Shown: positions 1 to 4,712 of the stretch, one piece after another
Position numbering within the stretch: the first letter of the stretch is position 1
How the letters are laid out: every line of letters starts with the position of its first letter
Program-made: the position numbers and the translations under genes
NCBI GenBank assembly: GCA_025350345.1
Contig: JANXYA010000229.1
Span: 1 to 11,015 of the forward strand
Direction: 5' to 3'
Length of the DNA stretch: 11,015 nt
From: Gammaproteobacteria bacterium
Lineage (GTDB): Bacteria; Pseudomonadota; Gammaproteobacteria; Steroidobacterales; Steroidobacteraceae
The notes under the pieces: model-generated
Database searches by the model: none
What the model was told of the DNA's origin: nothing
What the model saw: only the letters and a program-made list of their open reading frames with translations

Positions 1-298
1 CGCCGTGATCGTCGACATTCCCGCCGAGTCCGGCGGCAACTGCGAGCTGACCCGCGCCGGTGAGACCGTGCTCCACAACGGCGTGAAGATCATCGGCCCG
101 GTCAACCTGCCCGCGCAGCTCGCCTATCACGCCAGCGAGATGTACGCGCGCAATCTCCTCAACTTCCTGAAGCCCGCGCTCGACAAGTCCGGCGCGCTCA
201 GCATCGACTGGCAGGATGAAGTCTTCGCGCAATCGTGCCTGACGCACGACGGCGCCATCAAACACGAAGCCACACGCAAGGCGGCAGAGGCAACATGA
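1..298 (+). CDS. pntAA: NAD(P) transhydrogenase subunit alpha part 1, C-terminal fragment (5' end outside window)
   Basis: This is the last 98 or so residues of the soluble NAD(H)-binding subunit (domain I) of proton-translocating transhydrogenase, which passes hydride between NADH and NADP+ at the inner membrane. The visible end has the family's VDIPAESGGNCELT stretch, then HNGVKIIGPVNLP and a helical end with MYARNLLNFL. The reading frame is open from base 2, so the gene begins to the left of the window. There is no membrane segment before the stop; the alpha subunit is therefore split, as in Rhodospirillum and Thermus, not fused as in E. coli. Its TGA (296-298) overlaps the ATG of the next gene (ATGA), which indicates coupled translation with pntAB. 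Identification is very secure. Confidence 0.96.
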   Translation, partial: AVIVDIPAESGGNCELTRAGETVLHNGVKIIGPVNLPAQLAYHASEMYARNLLNFLKPALDKSGALSIDWQDEVFAQSCLTHDGAIKHEATRKAAEAT

Positions 299-597
299 CC
301 GGCATCGTCGCACTGTATATTTTCATGCTGGCCGCGTTCACCGGCTACGAGGTCATCGCCAAGGTGCCGGTAATCCTGCACACGCCGCTGATGTCGGGTT
401 CCAATTTCGTGCACGGCATCGTGCTGGTCGGCGCGATGGTCGCGCTGGGGAACGCGACCACCGGGCTCGAGAAGGTCATCGGCATCGTCGGCGTCGTGCT
501 CGCCGCCGGCAATGCCGCGGGCGGCTACGTCGTGACCGAGCGCATGCTGGAGATGTTCAAGTCCAGCGGCGCGAAGAAGCGGCCGGGAGCGCATTGA
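295..597 (+). CDS. pntAB: NAD(P) transhydrogenase subunit alpha part 2 (membrane domain II)
   Basis: A 100-residue membrane protein that supplies the alpha-side helices of domain II, the proton channel of transhydrogenase. Three hydrophobic segments are visible, at about residues 3-22, 38-55 and 61-82, which matches the three-helix alpha2 subunit known from split enzymes. Conserved family features include the GYEVIAKVP turn after helix 1 and the HTPLMSGSNFVHGIV segment leading into helix 2. The ATG at 295 is chosen because it overlaps the pntAA stop and yields the normal family N-terminus; an earlier in-frame ATG at 235 lies inside pntAA coding sequence and is not needed. Its own TGA (595-597) shares a base with the pntB ATG. 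Confidence 0.96.
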   Translation: MTGIVALYIFMLAAFTGYEVIAKVPVILHTPLMSGSNFVHGIVLVGAMVALGNATTGLEKVIGIVGVVLAAGNAAGGYVVTERMLEMFKSSGAKKRPGAH

Positions 598-1997
598 TGA
601 GCGCCGTCTCTGGCGATGAGGCGCGGCTGCTGCTGATCCAGGCGAGTTACTTCCTCACCGCGTTCCTGTTCATCATGGGCCTGAAGCGCATGAGCTCGCC
701 GGTCACGGCGCGCAGCGGCATCGTCTGGGCCGGCGCCGGCATGCTGGTGGCGACGATCTTCACGCTGCTGTACCCGGGCATGGGCAACTATCCGCTGATC
801 CTCGGGGCCATCGTGGTGGGCGCCTCCTTCGCCTGGGTCAGCGGCAAGCGCGTGGCGATGACCAACATGCCGCAGATGATCGCGCTCTACAACGGCATGG
901 GGGGCGGTGCGGCCGCGGCCATCGCCGCCGTCGAGCTCTACCGCGGCGAGGCGCTGTCGCGGACCGTGGGCACGCTCGCCGTGGTCGGCGGCATCATCGG
1001 CGCGGTCTCCTTCAGCGGCAGCCTCATCGCCTTCGGCAAGCTCCAGGGACTGATCAAGAAGTCCTACCGCTTCAACGGCCAGCAGATCCTGAACCTGGTG
1101 ATCCTGGCCGCGGCACTGTTCACCGGCGGAGTCGTCGCCACCGGCTACTCCATGGACGTGTTTCACGTCACGGGGATCTTCGCCCTGGCGCTGCTCCTCG
1201 GCGTGACCATGACGCTGCCAATCGGCGGCGCCGACATGCCGGTGGTGATCTCCCTCTACAACGCGCTCACCGGACTCGCGGTGGCCTTCGAGGGATTCGT
1301 GCTCGGCAACGCCGCGATGATCATCGCCGGCACGGTGGTCGGTTCGGCCGGCACCCTGCTCACGCAGCTGATGGCCCGCGCCATGAACCGCTCGCTCGGC
1401 AACGTGCTGTTCTCGGGCTTCGGCGACACCGGCGGCGCCGCCAGCGGCGGCGCCGGGGTCACCGGCAACATGAAACCGATCGAGGCGGCCGACGTCGGCG
1501 TGATGATGGCCTTCGCGCAGAAAGTGATCGTGGTGCCCGGCTACGGCATGGCCGTCGCGCAGGCGCAGCACAAGGTGTGGGAGCTGTGCCAGCTGCTGAT
1601 TGATCGCGGCGTGCTGGTGCGCTTCGCGATCCATCCGGTGGCCGGCCGCATGCCCGGACACATGAACGTGCTGCTGGCGGAAGCCGGCGTGCCCTACGAC
1701 CTGATCGCCGATCTGGACGAGATCAATGCGGAATTCGAGACCGCCGATGTGGCGCTCATCATCGGCGCGAACGATGTCGTGAATCCGGTGGCGCGCAACG
1801 ACAAGTCGAGCCCGATCTACGGCATGCCGATCCTGAACGCCGACAAGGCGAAGAACGTCATCGTCATCAAGCGCGGCCAGGGCGCGGGTTTCTCCGGCAT
1901 CGAGAACGCCCTGTTCTATCTCGACAACACGCGCATGCTCTACGGCGACGGCCAGGCCGCCGTCAGCCAGCTCATCCAGGCGGTCAAGGCCGTCTGA
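597..1997 (+). CDS. pntB: NAD(P) transhydrogenase subunit beta
   Basis: A 466-residue protein carrying the rest of the membrane domain II (about residues 1-270, many hydrophobic helices) and the NADP(H)-binding domain III (about 285-466). Domain III shows the GYGMAVAQAQ nucleotide-binding fingerprint at residues 315-324, the HPVAGRMPGHMNVLLAEA loop soon after, and a late IKRGQGAGFSGIENALF segment, all typical of PntB. With PntAA and PntAB it forms the complex that uses the proton gradient to make NADPH from NADH. The ATG at 597 overlaps the pntAB stop by one base (TGATG); a TTG one codon earlier (594) is in frame but less likely. The length matches the family. A weak hairpin follows the stop. 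Confidence 0.97.
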   Translation: MSAVSGDEARLLLIQASYFLTAFLFIMGLKRMSSPVTARSGIVWAGAGMLVATIFTLLYPGMGNYPLILGAIVVGASFAWVSGKRVAMTNMPQMIALYNGMGGGAAAAIAAVELYRGEALSRTVGTLAVVGGIIGAVSFSGSLIAFGKLQGLIKKSYRFNGQQILNLVILAAALFTGGVVATGYSMDVFHVTGIFALALLLGVTMTLPIGGADMPVVISLYNALTGLAVAFEGFVLGNAAMIIAGTVVGSAGTLLTQLMARAMNRSLGNVLFSGFGDTGGAASGGAGVTGNMKPIEAADVGVMMAFAQKVIVVPGYGMAVAQAQHKVWELCQLLIDRGVLVRFAIHPVAGRMPGHMNVLLAEAGVPYDLIADLDEINAEFETADVALIIGANDVVNPVARNDKSSPIYGMPILNADKAKNVIVIKRGQGAGFSGIENALFYLDNTRMLYGDGQAAVSQLIQAVKAV

Positions 1998-2011
1998 GCT
2001 CCGCCGCGTGC

Positions 2012-2033
2012 GCGCCGACTATCGGTCGGGCGC
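2012..2033 (+). terminator. Possible weak hairpin after pntB
   Basis: GCGCCGAC (2012-2019) can pair with GTCGGGCGC (2025-2033) with one bulged base and a five-base loop, 15 bases after the pntB stop. No run of T follows, so it is not a classic intrinsic terminator. It may assist Rho-dependent ending or protect the 3' end of the mRNA. Confidence 0.35.
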
Positions 2034-2064
2034 TTGCAACCATTCCGCCGCCCGCGAGTATCAA
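2034..2064 (+). promoter_or_regulatory. Weak candidate promoter for the UrcA-family gene
   Basis: TTGCAA (2034-2039) and TATCAA (2059-2064) resemble sigma-70 -35 and -10 boxes but are 19 bases apart, which is longer than optimal. If used, transcription would begin near 2070, at the start of the palindrome at 2071-2095. Supported only by resemblance and position. Confidence 0.2.
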
Positions 2065-2070
2065 AGGGGA

Positions 2071-2095
2071 GGCAGCAGGAAATTTCGCTGCTGCC
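2071..2095. promoter_or_regulatory. Palindrome upstream of the UrcA-family gene (candidate operator or leader hairpin)
   Basis: GGCAGCAG (2071-2078) and CTGCTGCC (2088-2095) are perfect 8-base inverted arms. They enclose GAAATTTC, itself a perfect palindrome, plus one extra G. The element ends 44 bases before the UrcA-family ATG and 74 bases after the pntB stop. As DNA it looks like a dimeric repressor site; as RNA it would form a strong stem-loop in the leader. There is no T tract, so it is not a standard terminator. Confidence 0.45.
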
Positions 2096-2127
2096 ACAGC
2101 ACCCGTTCTTAACCGCTGCCCCAAGCG

Positions 2128-2134
2128 AAGGAGG
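2128..2134 (+). promoter_or_regulatory. Strong ribosome binding site of the UrcA-family gene
   Basis: AAGGAGG lies five bases before the ATG at 2140. It is a near-perfect Shine-Dalgarno match, and much stronger than those of the neighbouring genes. It fixes the start and suggests high translation. Confidence 0.85.
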
Positions 2135-2139
2135 CCGAT

Positions 2140-2496
2140 ATGTTTCACCCTGCCGTTTTGAAAACACTTGCCCCGCTCATGCTGATTGGTGCCGCCGCGG
2201 CTTTCGCGCCTGCGATCGCCAGCGCCGCCTACAGCGATTCACCCAACTCAGCGATCACCTCGTCCAAGGTGGTTCGCTTCAACGATCTGAAGCTGGACCA
2301 AACGGGCGATGTCGCGGCGCTGTACGCGCGCATCCGTCACGCGGCCGCACAAGTCTGCAGCTCAGGTGCCGGATCGGCCATGCAGCGCGACTGTTACGAA
2401 AAGGCGATTGCCACGGCCGTCGCCCGCGTCAACAACCCGTCGCTCACCGCCTATCATGAGCACCGCACGAACGCCATCACGCGCGCGGGAGTGTGA
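2140..2496 (+). CDS. UrcA family protein (small exported protein of unknown function)
   Basis: A 118-residue protein with a clear signal peptide: Lys at residue 8, a hydrophobic core from about 9 to 27, and a likely cleavage site near residues 29-30 (AIASA-A). The mature part has the UrcA-family pattern: VVRFNDLKLDQTGDVAALYARIRHAAAQVC, a second Cys in the RDCYEKAIATAVARV segment, and NPSLTAYHEH near the end. The two conserved cysteines probably form a disulfide in the periplasm. The family is common in Caulobacterales, Sphingomonadales and xanthomonad relatives; its biochemical role is not established. The gene stands alone, with an excellent ribosome binding site, a palindrome upstream and a hairpin downstream. 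Family assignment is from pattern recognition. Confidence 0.85.
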   Translation: MFHPAVLKTLAPLMLIGAAAAFAPAIASAAYSDSPNSAITSSKVVRFNDLKLDQTGDVAALYARIRHAAAQVCSSGAGSAMQRDCYEKAIATAVARVNNPSLTAYHEHRTNAITRAGV

Positions 2497-2507
2497 GCGG
2501 GCCTGAA

Positions 2508-2556
2508 GCGCGCCGCCCGCCTCATGAGCCACTGTGGGCATGAGGCGGCGCGGCGG
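2508..2556. terminator. Bidirectional hairpin between the UrcA-family gene and the DUF3106 gene
   Basis: GCCTCATG (2519-2526) pairs perfectly with CATGAGGC (2539-2546), and the GC-rich bases outside both arms extend the stem with small mismatches. Inside the loop CCA/TGG can add three more pairs. It sits in the 96-base gap between two convergent genes, the usual place for a shared terminator. No T tract is present on either strand, so ending by stem alone or with Rho is the likely mode. A second small hairpin, GCGCC/GGCGC at 2574-2587, lies just past the DUF3106 stop. Confidence 0.55.
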
Positions 2557-2592
2557 GCCTGGCCGGTGGATGCGCGCCGGCGGGCGCCGGTC

Positions 2593-3114
2593 CTAGGGCC
2601 GCTCGCGGCGTTCGCGCATGCGATTGAGCATGCGCTGGCGTTCCGCCGGCGTGGCGGCCAGCCAGCGCCGGCGCAACTGCTGGCGCTTCCAGGGCGGCAG
2701 GCGCGCGAAGGCGCGGAAATTCTGGCGGATCAGTTCCTGGGCTTGCGGGTCGAGCTGCTGGAAGCGCTCCCAGCGGCGCCGGATCAGCTCCCGGCGCGCT
2801 TCGGGCAGTTTCTGCCAGGTCTGAAATCGATCGCGCGCCTGGGCCCGCTGCTCCGTGTCCATGCCGAGCCATCGCCCGGCACCGCTCGCCAGCGCGTGCT
2901 GGCGCTGCGGCGGCAGGGTGTCCCAGTCGCTGGCATGGCGCTTGAGCAGTTCCTGCTGCGCAGGCGACAACGAGTTCCAGGCGAGCGGCGCGGACGGCGT
3001 GCCTGGCGCGGCTGCATTGGGTACAGCGTCCGGTGATTCCGCAGCTCGCGCCACAGGCACGAGCAGTGGCAGGCACAGGAGCCCGCAGAGCAACCATGCG
3101 GGAGAGCGTTTCAT
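2593..3114 (-). CDS. DUF3106 family exported repeat protein
   Basis: A 173-residue protein with a signal peptide (residues 1 to about 24, cleavage after VARA), a short Ala/Pro-rich linker, then an all-helical, strongly basic domain to the end. That domain repeats a W-x-x-L-(S/P)-P-x-x-R/Q unit, with aromatic residues at 46, 64, 82, 100, 115, 133 and 151, spaced 18 residues apart except for one step of 15. LSPAQQELL and TPAERQRML resemble the LTxxQ motif of CpxP/Spy-type periplasmic sensors, though homology is not shown. The ATG at 3114 is preferred over upstream frame extension because it gives the signal peptide, overlaps the previous stop (ATGA), and has AAGGTG eight bases before it. It is the last gene of the ECF sigma operon; a periplasmic sensing or envelope role is inferred. 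Confidence 0.85.
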   Translation of the reverse strand: MKRSPAWLLCGLLCLPLLVPVARAAESPDAVPNAAAPGTPSAPLAWNSLSPAQQELLKRHASDWDTLPPQRQHALASGAGRWLGMDTEQRAQARDRFQTWQKLPEARRELIRRRWERFQQLDPQAQELIRQNFRAFARLPPWKRQQLRRRWLAATPAERQRMLNRMRERRERP

Positions 3115-3383
3115 GGGTGATTCACCTTGTCGGGCGCCGTTGCGGGATGGGCGGCGTCGCGAGCACCGCCCGGATTTGTAGGAGCCGGGTGCGCGCGCTG
3201 CCACGCTTCGCCCTCTTGAACGCCGTGGTCGGCCAGGTAATCGTGCCAACCCTCTTCAGTGGAATCGAGCGAGCCCAGGTATTCCAGCAGGTCGGCGTCC
3301 GCCGCCGCATCCGCGGCACGCAACGCCGGTGCGATGCAGACGCCACCGCAAATCAGGCCGATGGCGTACCACTGCGCCTTCAC
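3111..3383 (-). CDS. Small exported protein of the sigma operon, function unknown
   Basis: A 90-residue product starting at GTG (3383), which overlaps the stop of the preceding gene (GTGA) and ends by overlapping the start of the DUF3106 gene (ATGA). Residues 1 to about 23 form a signal peptide (KAQWYAIGLICGGVCIAPALRA), so the mature protein should be periplasmic or membrane-attached. The mature part begins acidic, with DLLEYLGSLDSTEEGWHDYL, and ends in a low-complexity Pro/Ala/His tail. Similar short LLEFLGS-type proteins sit between the sigma and DUF3106 genes in other proteobacteria as I recall, but I know no assigned function. The reading frame remains open far upstream; that longer version would overlap the neighbouring gene almost completely and lose the signal peptide. 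Confidence 0.7.
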   Translation of the reverse strand: MKAQWYAIGLICGGVCIAPALRAADAAADADLLEYLGSLDSTEEGWHDYLADHGVQEGEAWQRAHPAPTNPGGARDAAHPATAPDKVNHP

Positions 3384-3808
3384 GAACCCAGCTCGCCGCT
3401 GCTGTCCTGCGCCGAGTTCACGGCCCAGTCGTAGAATTCGTAGTCGACTTCGCCTTCCTGTGCAGCCTGGTCCTGCGCGAGGGCGAGCCCGTCGCGGTCG
3501 GCGAGCAATTCCAGATCCTCGCCGCTGGTCACGCTGGCCTGCTGTAGCTCGGGCGCCGGCAGGCGGCCCACCAGCAGCAGCACAGCCAGCACCGCTCCGG
3601 CCACAGCGCCCGCGGGCAGCCAGTTCCGCCACGCGGCAGCAACCACTCCGGAGCGCCAGCCGGCCAGCGACCCGCGCTGCTCGAGCGCGGCGTGGCGCGC
3701 GCGGGTCAGGCGCGAGCGCGTATGCGCGCTCAAGCCCTCGACGCTCCCCTCGAGCAGGGCACGGGCGCGGCGCGCGAATTCTTCATTTTTATTATCCATC
3801 TCGTTCAC
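3380..3808 (-). CDS. Single-pass membrane protein, candidate anti-sigma factor (DUF3619-like)
   Basis: A 142-residue protein with a basic N-terminal region of about 60 residues, one membrane helix at about 64-81, and an acidic C-terminal part ending near EVDYEFYDWAV. The N-terminal stretch EEFARRARALLEGSVEGLSAHTRSRLTRARHAAL resembles the DUF3619 proteins encoded next to ECF sigma factors in beta- and gammaproteobacteria. A short cytoplasmic domain plus one helix, immediately after a sigma gene, is the usual form of a membrane anti-sigma factor; that role is inferred, and no zinc-binding HxxxCxxC motif is present. The GTG start at 3808 overlaps the sigma stop (GTGA); an ATG at 3799 is a possible alternative. 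Confidence 0.75.
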   Translation of the reverse strand: MNEMDNKNEEFARRARALLEGSVEGLSAHTRSRLTRARHAALEQRGSLAGWRSGVVAAAWRNWLPAGAVAGAVLAVLLLVGRLPAPELQQASVTSGEDLELLADRDGLALAQDQAAQEGEVDYEFYDWAVNSAQDSSGELGS

Positions 3809-4365
3809 GACCAGAACTCCCCCAGTGCGGACCGCAGTGCTTGCACGGCCCTGAAATAATGGGTCTTGACGCTGCCGGCGGAACAGCCCATGGCCTTGGC
3901 GGTCTCCGCCACGTCCAGGCCCTCCAGACTGCGCAGCAGGAACGCCTGCCGCTGGCGCGCCGGGAGCGCCGCGAGTTGCACCTCGAGGGCCTGCAGGGTC
4001 TCATCGGTCTGGACCAGCACGGCCGGACTGGGCGCCGGATCGGGCAACTGCTCCAGCGGGTCCGCAGTCGCGTCGGCCTCTTCCTGGGTCGACCAGGGTA
4101 TCCAGGCCATCACGCGGGCGCGCACGGCGCGGCGGCGTTGCAGATCGCGGATGCAGTTCTCGAGAATGCGATAGAACAGCGGCGGCCATTCCTCGCGCGG
4201 GCGATGGGCGTAACTGCGCACCAACCGCAGCATCGCATCCTGGACCGCATCGAGCGCGTCGTCTTCGTGACGCAGCGCGATCTGTGCGATCCTGAAGGCC
4301 TTGCGCTCAACGCTGGCCAGGAAGTGATCCAGGGCGCGGGTGTCGGTCGAACTCGATGCCGGCAA
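3805..4365 (-). CDS. ECF-type RNA polymerase sigma factor
   Basis: A 186-residue sigma-70 family protein of extracytoplasmic-function type. Region 2 spans about residues 14-80, with DALDAVQDAMLRLVRSYA and FYRILENCIRDLQRRR (core binding, -10 recognition). An acidic, Pro-rich linker follows at 93-120. Region 4 lies at about 124-182, with the helix-turn-helix LDVAETAKAMGCSAGSVKTHYFRA recognising the -35 element. The start is uncertain. The TTG at 4365 has AGGGG eight bases upstream and gives the family's usual length; an ATG at 4428 and a TTG at 4482 extend the frame without any ribosome binding site and add residues of no known domain. First gene of a four-gene operon with its probable regulator directly downstream. 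Its target genes cannot be read from this window, and autoregulation is likely but unproven. Confidence 0.93.
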   Translation of the reverse strand: MPASSSTDTRALDHFLASVERKAFRIAQIALRHEDDALDAVQDAMLRLVRSYAHRPREEWPPLFYRILENCIRDLQRRRAVRARVMAWIPWSTQEEADATADPLEQLPDPAPSPAVLVQTDETLQALEVQLAALPARQRQAFLLRSLEGLDVAETAKAMGCSAGSVKTHYFRAVQALRSALGEFWS

Positions 4366-4538
4366 GTCGGTGGCCCCTAGCGAAGGGAATCTCACGGTAG
4401 CGGCCGGCAATGTAGCAAAGGCGTGCATGGCTAATGAAATCAACGTCGCCAAAGGCCGACGGTTGACAGCGAAATCCGTCAAACAGAGTTTGCGCCAGAA
4501 TCATCCACTTAGACGCCACCGTGCAGGTCGATTGCCAA

Positions 4539-4559
4539 GCACGGGGCTTGCGCCCGTGC
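4539..4559. repeat. Inverted repeat (hairpin) in the divergent region
   Basis: GCACGGG (4539-4545) and CCCGTGC (4553-4559) are perfect 7-base arms around a 7-base spacer. It lies on the sigma side of the AT-rich patch, so a sigma-operon transcript begun in that patch would carry it in its leader. Role unknown. Confidence 0.5.
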
Positions 4560-4570
4560 GCGGCAGGGCC

Positions 4571-4610
4571 GGAAAATTCATAACGACATGATTTTTATAA
4601 CTAATTCTAG
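4571..4610 (+). promoter_or_regulatory. AT-rich promoter-like patch before priA
   Basis: A 40-base AT-rich island in otherwise GC-rich DNA. On the plus strand TATAAC (4596-4601) resembles a sigma-70 -10 box, but no good -35 box is found 16-18 bases upstream. The same patch could serve the divergent sigma operon on the other strand. Transcription from TATAAC would begin close to the ATG at 4611, so a leaderless start there cannot be excluded. Confidence 0.35.
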
Positions 4611-4636
4611 ATGGCCCAGCCCGCTCGGCCGACAGC

Positions 4637-4671
4637 CCCGGGCGCTGAAACCGTCGCCCTGGGCGCCCGGG
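4637..4671. repeat. Perfect 9-base inverted repeat in the priA leader
   Basis: CCCGGGCGC (4637-4645) and GCGCCCGGG (4663-4671) are perfect complements separated by 17 bases. In a priA transcript begun near 4605 they would form a strong stem-loop about 40 bases before the ATG at 4713. No T tract follows, so an attenuator is possible but not evident. Confidence 0.5.
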
Positions 4672-4691
4672 AACGTAATCCGTCCACAGAC

Positions 4692-4700
4692 TTATCCACA
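4692..4700 (+). promoter_or_regulatory. DnaA box upstream of priA
   Basis: TTATCCACA is an exact match to the high-affinity DnaA box (identical to the E. coli oriC R1 box), 12 bases before the chosen priA start. A weaker partner, CCGTCCACA (4680-4688), shares the TCCACA half. No other oriC traits (box cluster, long AT-rich unwinding element, dnaA/gidA neighbours) are seen, so a regulatory site for DnaA is more likely than an origin. Confidence 0.5.
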
Positions 4701-4712
4701 CGACGGCGATCG

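Larger units (their letters stand above)
4366..4712. other. Divergent intergenic region between the sigma operon and priA
   Basis: About 350 bases without a confident gene. It contains an imperfect inverted repeat TTGAC/GTCAA (4463-4482), a hairpin at 4539-4559, an AT-rich patch (4571-4610) unlike the GC-rich surroundings, a perfect 9-base inverted repeat (4637-4671), and a DnaA box (4692-4700). It must hold the promoters of both the minus-strand sigma operon and the plus-strand priA transcript. The stretch 4611-4712 could extend PriA by 34 codons, but 12 of its 33 codons after the first end in A or T, including TTA, CGA and ACA, unlike the gene body; I read it as leader. Confidence 0.6.

Noticed and set aside
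594..597. TTG at 594 as the pntB start
   Set aside because: The ATG one codon later overlaps the pntAB stop directly and is the stronger initiation codon; the difference is one residue.
525..1661. Long antisense open frame (378 codons) opposite pntB
   Set aside because: It is full of His, Asp, Gly, Ala and Arg with no domain pattern, and it mirrors the codon bias of pntB on the other strand. It is a by-product of high GC content.
3259..4380. Plus-strand open frame (373 codons) across the sigma operon
   Set aside because: Arg/Pro/Ala-rich composition and full overlap with four coupled minus-strand genes that show real domains and signal peptides.
4463..4491. TTGACA at 4463-4468 as a -35 box
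   Set aside because: The bases 17 downstream (GAGTTT) do not resemble a -10 box, and no gene lies within a short distance on that strand. It is part of a short imperfect inverted repeat only.
4571..4712. Replication origin, suggested by the AT-rich patch and DnaA box
   Set aside because: Only one good DnaA box, a 40-base AT-rich patch, and neighbours (sigma operon, priA) that are not typical of an origin.
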